A DNA stretch of 9,181 nucleotides from Candidatus Omnitrophota bacterium (GCA_020430005.1 JAGQKQ010000058.1:1-9181); one strand, 5' to 3'. Positions 1 to 6,241 are shown, counted from the first letter of the stretch. Notes: generated from the sequence alone by a model not told the origin. Translations and numbers: made by a program.

Positions 1-149
1 AAACTAAGAATATAACTTAGAAAAACAGGCAGTATCGGTTTCAGAGAACTCCAGTCCGTGCCGTGAGGAATTTTCATCTCCAACACCATAATCGTAATAA
101 TAATCGCGATTACCCCGTCACTAAACGCTTCCATCCGATTTGTGTTCAT
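1..149 (-). CDS. TMEM175-family (DUF1211) potassium channel, N-terminal fragment
   Basis: Partial gene; only the first 49 codons are inside the window and the frame is still open at base 1. The protein begins MNTNRMEAFSDGVIAIIITI and continues as a hydrophobic first helix, then a short polar turn (HGTDWSS) and the start of a second helix. R5 and F9-S10-D11, followed by AI and T within the same helix, reproduce the signature of TM1 in the TMEM175 family, whose bacterial members are tetrameric K+-permeable channels with two repeats or one repeat per subunit. The ATG at 149 has AAAGAGG about 8 nt upstream and lies 19 nt after the stop of the TPR-like gene, so it is probably the sixth gene of the left operon. 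Family assignment is confident because the motif is very characteristic; channel function in this organism is inferred. Confidence 0.85.
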   Translation of the reverse strand, partial: MNTNRMEAFSDGVIAIIITIMVLEMKIPHGTDWSSLKPILPVFLSYILS

Positions 150-168
150 ACTTATTGCCTCTTTTAAA

Positions 169-798
169 TTACTTATATTCCTTTCGGAATTTTTCCAGAT
201 ACTCAAGTTTTACAGCTTCACTCACAATGTCCTCAGGCAATTTAAACTCTTCCGAAGATGAGAGAAACACCGGCTCATTCTTATCTTTCTCCATAAACTT
301 TAAATTCGGCAGAGAATTGTCATAGTAATCCAAAACTTTTTTCTGAATATTCCGATATTGCGCTACATGTTGAGATTCAGGATAAAGCTCCAGAAATCTT
401 TCTATATGATAGATAATCCGTAAACACAATTCTTTTGAAAAATACCGTTGTTGACCCAATTCGTTGTAAGAATCGGCTAACTTGAAATGTGTCCTGGCTA
501 TTTCTGAATCCGCCCGTCCGTTTTCAATCATAAAATCTAATAACACGAGATAATTCTGAATAGCATATTCAAAATATCCCAAATAATAATATGTATCGCT
601 AAGCGCATAAATTAATCCCGGATGATCGGGATACTCTTTTAACCCCAACTGCACCTCACCATGCGCGTCCATAAACCGTCCCTGCCGCATTAAATGCTTG
701 ATGGTTGAAAAATATTCCTCAATGGATTTTGCGTGGACAATATCACAAATAGAGAGTATTAAAAAACTACTGACAATAATAATAAAACACTTCTTCAT
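169..798 (-). CDS. Exported TPR-like protein of unknown function
   Basis: 209-aa protein. Residues 1-23 are a typical Sec signal peptide: MKK, a hydrophobic core (CFIIIVSSFLILSI) and a likely signal peptidase I site after VHA. No cysteine follows the cleavage site, so it should not be a lipoprotein. The mature part is rich in helical repeats resembling tetratricopeptides: about 29-60 (GRFMDAHGEVQLGLKEYP), 61-90 (ALSDTYYYLGYFEYAIQNY) and 100-142 (AHF/KLADSYNELGQ type, then FLELYPES). The C-terminal 50 residues are charged and may be extended. The open frame continues upstream to 1002, but that part overlaps the DUF2161 gene in another frame. The ATG at 798 has a strong AAGGGG site about 6 nt away and gives the signal peptide, so it is chosen. 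The gene starts 16 nt after the preceding stop. A periplasmic scaffold role is inferred only from fold. Confidence 0.78.
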   Translation of the reverse strand: MKKCFIIIVSSFLILSICDIVHAKSIEEYFSTIKHLMRQGRFMDAHGEVQLGLKEYPDHPGLIYALSDTYYYLGYFEYAIQNYLVLLDFMIENGRADSEIARTHFKLADSYNELGQQRYFSKELCLRIIYHIERFLELYPESQHVAQYRNIQKKVLDYYDNSLPNLKFMEKDKNEPVFLSSSEEFKLPEDIVSEAVKLEYLEKFRKEYK

Positions 799-814
799 AA
801 TACCCCTTTTTAAT

Positions 815-1492
815 TCACCGCCACAATTTCTTAATTTTCCTTTGATGTTCCAGACGGAAGAACTCAAACTCGGAAGTGAGTTGATACTTTCCGTGCGACA
901 CACGTTCAAACCAGCCCATATAATTCTTGTGGAGAATATCCGCCGCCCTGTCCATATCAAGACTATCTTTAACATCTTTTGTGGAGGATACGCCATGCTC
1001 ATACAAATACATCGCCACCCGGATGGCCTTCTCTTTATACGCCGTAAACAAAATTTCTTTTGTGCTGCCGCCCCGGTTTAAATCGATACTGCGTCCTTCA
1101 AATTCTTTCACGGCCAGATTTTTTTTGACATAATTTTTACGGGAGGAAAACGGCGAGGGCTCAAATTCTACCACCACCTGTTTACGGGTATGCTGGTCCA
1201 GTGTCATTAAACCGCAATGCAACCGTTTTAAAAGAGCGCACATGCGTTTATACGGTTTCGGCCAGCGCCCACCTTTTCTCAACGGAACATACGCGTAGAC
1301 CTGATCGGTAATCTTAAGACGCTCAATAAGCTGATAAACCAACTGGAGATTAAAACTGGTTTTCATCTCCACAATTAAGGTTTCATCACCTTTTTGCGCC
1401 ATGACATCGATGCCTTCCACTTCAGAATGCACAACATACCCCTCTTTTTCCAAAAACTTTTTCAGAGGTTTGTACATCTGAACTTCTTTCAT
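815..1492 (-). CDS. DUF2161 PD-(D/E)XK-type nuclease-like protein
   Basis: 225-aa cytoplasmic protein. The N-terminal half shows the PD-(D/E)XK core: EGIDVMA gives D29, then after one strand IVEMKT gives E42 and K44 (D-X12-E-X-K). The conserved tract SFNLQLVYQLIERLKITDQVY follows, as in DUF2161 proteins, which are annotated as putative PD-(D/E)XK phosphodiesterases. The C-terminal half (about 134-205) contains the equally typical GRSIDLNRGGSTK segment, an AYKEKAIRVA helix, and NYMGWFERVSHGKYQLT, which looks like a winged-helix domain. Catalytic residues are intact, so it is probably an active DNA- or RNA-cleaving or repair enzyme, but the substrate is not known for this family as far as I can say. 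No restriction methylase is nearby. The ATG at 1492 lacks a clear Shine-Dalgarno; M6 at 1477 is an alternative. It lies 12 nt after ppnP. Confidence 0.82.
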   Translation of the reverse strand: MKEVQMYKPLKKFLEKEGYVVHSEVEGIDVMAQKGDETLIVEMKTSFNLQLVYQLIERLKITDQVYAYVPLRKGGRWPKPYKRMCALLKRLHCGLMTLDQHTRKQVVVEFEPSPFSSRKNYVKKNLAVKEFEGRSIDLNRGGSTKEILFTAYKEKAIRVAMYLYEHGVSSTKDVKDSLDMDRAADILHKNYMGWFERVSHGKYQLTSEFEFFRLEHQRKIKKLWR

Positions 1493-1504
1493 CGGCGCGC
1501 GTTT

Positions 1505-1786
1505 CTATTCGTATTCACAAAGATAGGCTGTATCCTGCTCAACCTTAACTTTAAATTTTGAATTGGCCGGAACATCAAACGAAGATCCCGCGCCAAAGTC
1601 TTCCCATTCATCGTACTCCGCCAAATAAACGGACATTTCACCAGAAACAACAGTCATCGTCTCCTTGGACGTTGTGTCAAATTCATATTCTCCCGGAGCA
1701 ATAACACCGACCGTTTTCTTGCCGCCCTCAGAATTTACCTTTAACGATTTAACCTTTCCATCAAAATACTCATTTACTTCAATCAC
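1505..1786 (-). CDS. ppnP: Pyrimidine/purine nucleoside phosphorylase PpnP
   Basis: 93-aa protein matching the whole length of the PpnP (formerly YaiE, DUF1255) family, a one-domain cupin-like enzyme of about 94 residues. It carries out phosphorolysis of several purine and pyrimidine nucleosides to free base and ribose 1-phosphate. Recognisable stretches, from memory of the E. coli protein, are NEYFDGKVKSL (residues 5-15), VGVIAPGEYEFDT (26-38), EMTVVSGEMSVYL (42-54), AGSSFDVPANSKF (66-78) and YLCEYE at the end. The start is a GTG at 1786. It has AAAGGA about 8 nt upstream, whereas the nearby ATG at 1791 is out of frame and meets a stop after four codons. The gene sits 30 nt downstream of the LysE-type exporter and 12 nt upstream of the DUF2161 gene, within the left operon. 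Confidence 0.93.
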   Translation of the reverse strand: MIEVNEYFDGKVKSLKVNSEGGKKTVGVIAPGEYEFDTTSKETMTVVSGEMSVYLAEYDEWEDFGAGSSFDVPANSKFKVKVEQDTAYLCEYE

Positions 1787-1816
1787 TTTTCATTCCTTTC
1801 TAATGATGAATCATCT

Positions 1817-2443
1817 TTAAATATTTACGATTAATATAATGCCCGTTACAATCATAACACTTCCAGCGGCCCTATTCATTATTTTCCTGGCCTTAATGCT
1901 CTGAAAAAGTGTTCTGGTTTTTTCTGCTAAATAAGCATAGCCGAGTTTGGTCACAGCCAAAGCGGTCGTGACTGTTAACATGATAACAACAATATCCGTT
2001 ACCGTTATTCTTGTCAAATCCAGAAAGGCCGGCAAAAAACTAATATAAAAGAAAATCGCCTTGGGATCTCCCAGCGTGATAAACAAACCACAAAGAAAAT
2101 CAGCGCCCCAGGATGTGGTTTTGGCCGGATTAATTTCATCGGCATCAGGCTTTGTCTTCCATAAAACAAATCCCAGCCACAGTAAATATAGACTACCCAG
2201 ACCTTTTATCACGAGAAACACACCCGCCATGGTTTCCGCGATAAATGAAAGCCCATAAACAGCCAAGAGGATAAAAATAATGTCTCCCACCAGTATTCCC
2301 AGGAGAACAGCTAATCCACGGTGAAATCCACCGGATAAACTTCTGGAGACAACCGCCATCGCGCTGGCATCGGGGACAAGCGCTAAAGCCGCCATCGCCC
2401 CGAACATAGCGCATAGACTGCCAAAAGTTAAAGCACTTTCCAT
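1817..2443 (-). CDS. LysE/RhtB-family small-molecule exporter
   Basis: 208-aa integral membrane protein with about six hydrophobic segments (roughly 5-30, 42-66, 72-96, 112-142, 147-172, 192-208). It has the usual length of the LysE/RhtB/ArgO family, which exports amino acids and related metabolites by proton exchange. Family marks are the first-helix P24-D25, RSLSGGFHRGLAVLLGILVGD (34-54; short basic loop, G-rich helix and G53-D54), and GDPKAIFFYISFLPAF (125-140). The family consensus there is usually NPKA; here the Asn is Asp126. The start is the ATG at 2443, which overlaps the previous stop as TAATG, so translation is probably coupled to the upstream membrane protein. A longer frame to 2485 exists but lies inside that gene. 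Substrate cannot be predicted from sequence. Confidence 0.88.
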   Translation of the reverse strand: MESALTFGSLCAMFGAMAALALVPDASAMAVVSRSLSGGFHRGLAVLLGILVGDIIFILLAVYGLSFIAETMAGVFLVIKGLGSLYLLWLGFVLWKTKPDADEINPAKTTSWGADFLCGLFITLGDPKAIFFYISFLPAFLDLTRITVTDIVVIMLTVTTALAVTKLGYAYLAEKTRTLFQSIKARKIMNRAAGSVMIVTGIILIVNI

Positions 2444-3012
2444 TATTTTGTTAACTTCGCAATAACACAGCCGGCCAGACCCCAACCGATTGCAACATCA
2501 ATCAGAGCCAAGACTGTCAAATCCGTTGGAAATCCCCACCAGATCCAGTTTGGTAAAAGCGAAACAATGGCCCCGGATACAACGGCTATTTTAACAAAAG
2601 CCACTTTTTGAATAAAACTCAAACCGGTTGTTTTGCTGATTAACCACACCAATAAAAAGGCCGTTAAGATATCTTTCAGCAAACCGATCAACATGCTCTG
2701 CCCCATTTTAAACTCCATCCCGTTGGGACGAACCAACACATAGGCATACGGGCCTTCTTTTAATTTCTTATCATGCTCGGCATAAGCGGCCTTTTGTTCT
2801 TCTTTGGAAAGTTTTTTATCGAGATTATCACACCATGGCAAAAGATAAATACCGTTTTCCGGCGCATTCATTTTCAATGCAGCCGCAACGGCGTCACTAT
2901 TTTTAAATTTATGTAGCATCTGATTATGAAACGGCAACGCCATCCAGGAAACCCAACTCCAGATAAAAGCCACTAAACCAGCCAGAATGGCAATCGTAAA
3001 TTTATTTTTCAT
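2443..3012 (-). CDS. Uncharacterised four-helix membrane protein
   Basis: 189-aa protein. Predicted membrane segments by hydrophobicity are residues 6-26 (IAILAGLVAFIWSWVSWMAL), 106-126, 134-154 and 163-185. The large loop 27-104 is rich in charged residues (LSKEEQKAAYAEHDKKLKEG) and contains a conserved-looking GIYLLPWCDN (54-63). Because there are four helices and a positively charged first residue pair, the loop is probably periplasmic. Tryptophan clusters (WSWVSW, NWIWWGF) are striking. It resembles small uncharacterised membrane proteins of similar layout that I recall from other bacteria, but I cannot name a Pfam family. The ATG at 3012 has AAGGGGG upstream; the ATG 4 nt earlier is out of frame and stops quickly. 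It is the first gene of the left operon and is coupled to the exporter by a 1-nt overlap, suggesting the two proteins act at the same membrane. Confidence 0.8.
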   Translation of the reverse strand: MKNKFTIAILAGLVAFIWSWVSWMALPFHNQMLHKFKNSDAVAAALKMNAPENGIYLLPWCDNLDKKLSKEEQKAAYAEHDKKLKEGPYAYVLVRPNGMEFKMGQSMLIGLLKDILTAFLLVWLISKTTGLSFIQKVAFVKIAVVSGAIVSLLPNWIWWGFPTDLTVLALIDVAIGWGLAGCVIAKLTK

Positions 3013-3125
3013 ACATCCCCCTTGATATTGGTTTGTTGAAGGATTAAAGCGGGTTAAATTCACCGCCCCGGCCTAAAGACAGTATATCCCGCCGTATCCT
3101 TTTATGGAAGCATACATATATGTTT

Positions 3126-3153
3126 TTCATAATCCGGATGAAACCGGTGTCAA
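3126..3153 (-). promoter_or_regulatory. Candidate sigma70-type promoter for the left operon
   Basis: On the minus strand a perfect -35 TTGACA (3148-3153) is followed by a 16-nt spacer and TATGAA (3126-3131, four of six matches to TATAAT). It lies about 115 nt upstream of the ATG at 3012. The spacer holds two CCGG cores (ACCGGT and ATCCGGAT, both palindromic), which could be an operator. ACATATATGT at 3114-3123, a 10-nt palindrome, follows just downstream. A second -10-like TATACT (about 3081-3086) has no good -35. Promoter activity is inferred. Confidence 0.5.
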
Positions 3154-3181
3154 CGGACAAAACGGCGGAAAATCGTCTAAC

Positions 3182-3820
3182 TTACTTTAAGAATTTCAGG
3201 GAACGCTTGCGGTTCAGCATCCACCCGGAAAGGCTGTACCGGACACGTTGCGTGGGGAGAACTTCATGCTCCAGCAGATCACTGCGAAAACATACAAAGC
3301 GGCCGGCTTCTGGCAGAATATCCACATAGCGCTCTTTGTCATCTTCCTTGGTATAAAGACGCAGAGCACCACCATATTTGGCCGCCCAGGAAAAATTAAG
3401 ATAACAAATAAATGTTAAGACCCGGCTGTCATCTTTTTTAAATTGGTCCAGATGCCGCTGATAATAAGTTCCTTCCGGATAAACAGAATAATGCATCTCA
3501 TAATCTTTGATCGGCAAAAAGAATTCTTTCTTTACATAATCCATAAAACCGTTCATACAGGGAACAAACCGGCGTTTGATTTCAAAATCTTTTTCCGGGT
3601 CAATCCAGTATATAAAATCCCCTCTGACCTGAGCATCAACTTGAAGATCCTCATCCTGCCCAACGCCCGCTTTTTTGAACTTCTTCTGCGTGTATTTGTT
3701 TTCCAGACCGACCAGCAAATCGGACACTTCCTGAGATGTTAAAAAATGATCGATAACCGCATAATGTCTCTGGGCCAACATTTCACAGCATTCTTCAAAA
3801 ATGTCTTCATCGAAATTCAT
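3182..3820 (-). CDS. Fe(II)/2-oxoglutarate-dependent oxygenase (prolyl-hydroxylase-like)
   Basis: 212-aa protein of the 2OG-Fe(II) oxygenase superfamily, prolyl 4-hydroxylase/SM-20-like branch. The facial triad is visible: H123-x-D125 in YYQRHLDQF and H185 in LLEHEVLPT. R194 in the RYSLSGW strand is the expected 2-oxoglutarate carboxylate ligand. The region between (TFICYLNFSWAAKYGGALRLY, 136-156) is the usual double-stranded beta-helix stretch with the NxxW...GG..L pattern. N-terminal residues 15-45 (HYAVIDHFLTSQEVSDLL) resemble the start of this domain family. Expected reaction: hydroxylation, or another oxidation, of a peptide, amino acid or small molecule with Fe(II), O2 and 2OG. Its ATG at 3820 follows the stop of the methyltransferase/ATP-grasp gene with no spacer (TAAATG), and its GGGGAG site lies inside that gene, so the two are almost certainly co-translated. 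No signal peptide, so it acts in the cytoplasm. Substrate unknown. Confidence 0.9.
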   Translation of the reverse strand: MNFDEDIFEECCEMLAQRHYAVIDHFLTSQEVSDLLVGLENKYTQKKFKKAGVGQDEDLQVDAQVRGDFIYWIDPEKDFEIKRRFVPCMNGFMDYVKKEFFLPIKDYEMHYSVYPEGTYYQRHLDQFKKDDSRVLTFICYLNFSWAAKYGGALRLYTKEDDKERYVDILPEAGRFVCFRSDLLEHEVLPTQRVRYSLSGWMLNRKRSLKFLK

Positions 3821-5758
3821 TTATGCGTTCTCCCCGTTAATTTTTAAACGCTTTTCAGCGGCTTTGAGGATTTCTTCTATCATCGTGGTGTAACTCATTC
3901 CTTTGTATTTTGCCATTTTGGCCAGATGACCATCCCAGCACCAACCGGGATTCGGATTAACCTCCAAGAGCTTCGGCTCCCCCCGGCCATCCAGACGCCA
4001 GTCAAAACGGCAATAATCACGGCATTCCAAACGCTCAAACAAGCGTAAACACGCCTCTTCAATATACTTTTCCAACTTTTCTCCTAATTGCGCGGGCTTA
4101 GATTGCAGATTCCAGTAAGGTGAGTCCGGCAGCCATTTGGCTTCGTAACCGCAAATCTGCGGCAGTCCTTTAGGCAGACATGAATAATCTTCCTCGATAA
4201 TCGGCAAAACGGTGTAACCTTCATTGAAGTTTCCGATAATCCCGACACTTAAATCCGCGCCGGTCAAAAACTCTTCCACAAGGATAGGCTTGTCATAGCC
4301 GGTATGATCGCGGATACTTTGGATGGCGTCCGCCAGTTGTTCAACATTTTCCGCATAACTTTTCTGGGTAATCCCTAAACTGGAATCTCCAAAATTCGGT
4401 TTAACCAGAACAGGAAAAGAAATCTTTAATTCATAAACATTATCTTCCGGACGGATAAAAATGGCCTCTGGTACACGGATATCCATTTCCCGGGCAATCC
4501 CGCGAACCAGCGATTTATCATAACAATACGCCAGACACTGCGGATTACTGCCGGTATAAGGAATCTCGAGCATTTCCAACAAAGACGGAACATGCAATTC
4601 CTTAATCGCTTCGTTATTAAATCCTTCATCACAAAGATTAAAAACATAATCGACCTTTGATTTTACGCGCAAAAGATCCTGAATCATTTGGTCATGATTA
4701 TTCAGGTATATGAAATGGTACTGTTCCATCCGGGACAAAACATTTTTTAAACAGTCGATGGTATACAGATCATCTTCATCAAAAACAGCCTCCGGTTTTA
4801 ATTTATCCTCTTTGGAAGGATCTCCGAGAAGAACAGCAACTTGCTTAAACTTAACTTGTTTAGAAGCAGGATTGGACGGCCAGTCTTTTCTAACGGTCGC
4901 CGTAAAAATCAACCGTTTTTCCATCATACCAAGATCCTGATTACGGGCGCTTTGTGTGTTAATCTGTCCATGACAGGTAATGTCCTGAAATCCAACATCA
5001 GTTAATAAAGTCGTTAAGTCTTCTTGAGAATAAAGGCGTTCGGCATAGAACTGATCAACGATAACCCCTTTCTGCGCGTGCGATATAATTTCGCGTGAAA
5101 TTAATCTTTGCTTATCCGAGGATAATGAACGCTCGCGGCAGACAAAATGAGTTTTGTCAATCCATTCCCAACTCCGGTCACGGAAATTCTGGGCCATATA
5201 ATTTCCGTCGGTAATGTCGATCAGAATCTTTCCCCAGGGACGCATGACACGGAAAACTTCCTTTAAGACACGGATATCATCATAGACCGTTTCAAAATAT
5301 CCAAAACTGTTGCCCAATAACGTGACACAGTCAAAAGAACAATCCGCGAACGGAAGCTTACGGGCGTCGCCTTCTTTAAATTTCACTTCCAGATTTTTCT
5401 TGCGGGCTGTGGTGCGGGCTTTTTGAATAAGAAATCGTGAACGATCAAGTCCTGACGCGTGCGGATATCCCTGTTCAATAAATTCCAGAACATGCCGCCC
5501 TTGTCCGCAACACACGTCCAAAATACGCTGGTCATGATCAAGTTTCAGAATTTTTAAATAATGACTTATCTCACTCTTTGTTATGGAAGAATCGTCAACA
5601 ACATCCGCGTCTGTTTTTAAATAGTTCGCGTTAAAAACTTTTTTCCACCAGTTGGAGGCCACGTGCGCTTCCAGATCTTTGATCGGACCTAATGTATAAC
5701 TGCCATTCGTCTTTGGTTTCGAGGCTGCCGCCAATTGGTCCTGTTGAATTTTGTTCAT
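3821..5758 (-). CDS. SAM methyltransferase fused to D-Ala-D-Ala-ligase-like ATP-grasp enzyme
   Basis: 645-aa two-domain cytoplasmic enzyme. Residues about 35-290 form a class I SAM-dependent methyltransferase: motif I is ILDVCCGQGRH (79-89), followed by GLDRS (103-107), EGDARKLPF (129-137), a motif IV-like CVTLLGNSFGYF (144-155) and RVMRPWGKILID (170-181). A linker (about 291-304) leads to an ATP-grasp ligase related to D-Ala-D-Ala ligase (COG1181): FNLCDEGFNN (373-382), IPYTGS (399-404), D414-K415, VKPNFGDSSLG (452-462), VEEFL (494-498), RFDWR (584-588) and LEVNPNPG (598-605) with metal ligands E599 and N601. All core residues appear intact, so both halves are probably active. The GGxSxE nucleophile-side motif of true Ddl is not seen at the domain start (VLLGDPSKED), arguing against a cell-wall Ddl. 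ATG at 5758 has AAGGAGA about 5 nt upstream. It probably makes and methylates an amide-linked small molecule or peptide; substrate unknown. Confidence 0.87.
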   Translation of the reverse strand: MNKIQQDQLAAASKPKTNGSYTLGPIKDLEAHVASNWWKKVFNANYLKTDADVVDDSSITKSEISHYLKILKLDHDQRILDVCCGQGRHVLEFIEQGYPHASGLDRSRFLIQKARTTARKKNLEVKFKEGDARKLPFADCSFDCVTLLGNSFGYFETVYDDIRVLKEVFRVMRPWGKILIDITDGNYMAQNFRDRSWEWIDKTHFVCRERSLSSDKQRLISREIISHAQKGVIVDQFYAERLYSQEDLTTLLTDVGFQDITCHGQINTQSARNQDLGMMEKRLIFTATVRKDWPSNPASKQVKFKQVAVLLGDPSKEDKLKPEAVFDEDDLYTIDCLKNVLSRMEQYHFIYLNNHDQMIQDLLRVKSKVDYVFNLCDEGFNNEAIKELHVPSLLEMLEIPYTGSNPQCLAYCYDKSLVRGIAREMDIRVPEAIFIRPEDNVYELKISFPVLVKPNFGDSSLGITQKSYAENVEQLADAIQSIRDHTGYDKPILVEEFLTGADLSVGIIGNFNEGYTVLPIIEEDYSCLPKGLPQICGYEAKWLPDSPYWNLQSKPAQLGEKLEKYIEEACLRLFERLECRDYCRFDWRLDGRGEPKLLEVNPNPGWCWDGHLAKMAKYKGMSYTTMIEEILKAAEKRLKINGENA

Positions 5759-5790
5759 CAGTTCTCCTTTTAAAAAATATGTATGATTAT

Positions 5791-5973
5791 TTAACTACTT
5801 AACAATTCTTGCATTAACAGTTCTTCAGCATCGAACCAATCTTCCCATTCAAAACCTCTTCGTCTTCCACGGGAAAGATAAAGCTCGAAGGCTTTTCCCT
5901 CAACCCACCTGTGGATTTCATTAATCGTGAGTTTGGTGAAATCAATCTTTGCAATTTTGACGGTTCTTTTCAT
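5791..5973 (-). CDS. Small DUF2934-type protein
   Basis: 60-aa protein. Residues 19-55 follow the DUF2934 pattern: an ..I..W...KAFELYLSRG helix, then a glycine turn and FEWEDWFDAEELL, with the characteristic helix / RG..G / (D/E)-D-W-x-x-A-E arrangement. The N-terminus (MKRTVKIAKIDF) is basic and the C-terminus is leucine/serine rich. There is no signal peptide or membrane helix. The function of DUF2934 is not known to me. It starts at ATG 5973, with AAGGG about 11 nt upstream; a TTG codon directly before this ATG is a possible alternative start with better spacing. Frames extending to 6024 run through the T-tract of the leader hairpin and are not credible. It ends 32 nt before the methyltransferase/ATP-grasp gene, so it is likely the first gene of that operon. 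Confidence 0.72.
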   Translation of the reverse strand: MKRTVKIAKIDFTKLTINEIHRWVEGKAFELYLSRGRRRGFEWEDWFDAEELLMQELLSS

Positions 5974-6002
5974 CAATGATAATTCCCTTATACTTCGGAA
6001 AC

Positions 6003-6076
6003 AAAAAAAACGCATCCAAGTCAAAAAGCCACTAAACCTTTAAAGGTCCACCAACTTAAAAACTCAAATGCGTTTT
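6003..6076 (-). terminator. Long-loop hairpin followed by T8 (terminator or attenuator)
   Basis: On the minus strand, AAAACGCAT (6068-6076) and ATGCGTTTT (6007-6015) form a perfect 9-bp stem that runs directly into a tract of eight Ts (6003-6010). The 52-nt loop contains a perfect 12-nt palindrome ACCTTTAAAGGT (6036-6047) and short complementary arms AAGTT/GACTT, so it may fold into a branched structure. It lies 30 nt upstream of the DUF2934 ATG and 166 nt downstream of the FeoB stop. It could end feo transcription or act as an attenuator for the next operon. The long loop makes a simple terminator less certain. Confidence 0.4.
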
Positions 6077-6090
6077 GCTTTATTTCCTAG

Positions 6091-6118
6091 TCAGTTTAAG
6101 AAAAATTTCCTAAACTGA
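6091..6118 (-). repeat. Perfect stem-loop in the leader of the DUF2934 operon
   Basis: Minus-strand TCAGTTTAGGAAA and TTTCTTAAACTGA (13 nt each, TT between) are complementary throughout as RNA, with one G-U pair; as DNA the palindrome has a single mismatch. The loop must open by a pair or two to be stable. No T-run follows, so it is not a canonical terminator. Possible roles are an RNA stability element, part of a riboswitch-like leader, or a protein-binding site. Confidence 0.55.
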
Positions 6119-6129
6119 TACCAGTCTAT

Positions 6130-6213
6130 TTAAAAACTTCTGGTTTTTTCGGGAACTTCCCTCCTTGTTTGATTAGCCATATTATCATACTGTTTTTTCT
6201 GAAAAGCAATCAT
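6130..6213 (-). other. Possible 27-codon leader ORF (weak)
   Basis: Short open frame starting MIAFQKKQYDNMANQ and ending at TAA 6130-6132. It lacks a Shine-Dalgarno, and a second frame (6126-6188, 20 codons) overlaps it. It contains AAGGAGG (6160-6166 on the minus strand), a near-perfect Shine-Dalgarno with no start codon in range. It is listed because it lies in a structured leader; I do not think it is a proven gene. Confidence 0.12.
6181..6209 (-). promoter_or_regulatory. Weak promoter candidate for the DUF2934 operon
   Basis: Minus-strand TTGCTT (6204-6209), a 17-nt spacer and GATAAT (6181-6186, five of six matches to TATAAT). It lies within 35 nt or so of the FeoB stop and would give a leader of about 200 nt before the DUF2934 start. 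The -35 is poor (three of six), and readthrough from feo is an alternative. Confidence 0.35.
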
Positions 6214-6241
6214 ATTTTAAAAATCACGCGTCCCCAAAAAG

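Noticed and set aside
799..1002. N-terminal extension of the TPR-like protein by 68 codons
   Set aside because: It overlaps the DUF2161 gene in another frame, and the ATG at 798 has a strong ribosome site and begins a clear signal peptide.
698..1133. Plus-strand open frames across the TPR/DUF2161 region, and similar ones elsewhere
   Set aside because: They are antisense to well-supported genes, lack ribosome sites and family resemblance, and have odd compositions.
815..1492. Restriction endonuclease of a restriction-modification system
   Set aside because: There is no DNA methyltransferase partner nearby, and the protein matches the DUF2161 layout along its whole length.
2444..2485. Upstream start for the LysE-type exporter
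   Set aside because: It would overlap the membrane protein gene by 43 nt, and its residues (GSGRLCYCEVNK) do not fit a family N-terminus; the TAATG start is better.
3821..4740. Cell-wall D-alanine--D-alanine ligase (ddl)
   Set aside because: The domain lacks the usual GGxSxE start, is fused to a methyltransferase and is not near murein genes.
6007..6076. Mobile miniature element or integron attC site bounded by AAAACGCAT / ATGCGTTTT
   Set aside because: No flanking target duplication, no second copy in the window and no GTTRRRY/RYYYAAC core pair; a transcription-related hairpin explains it better.
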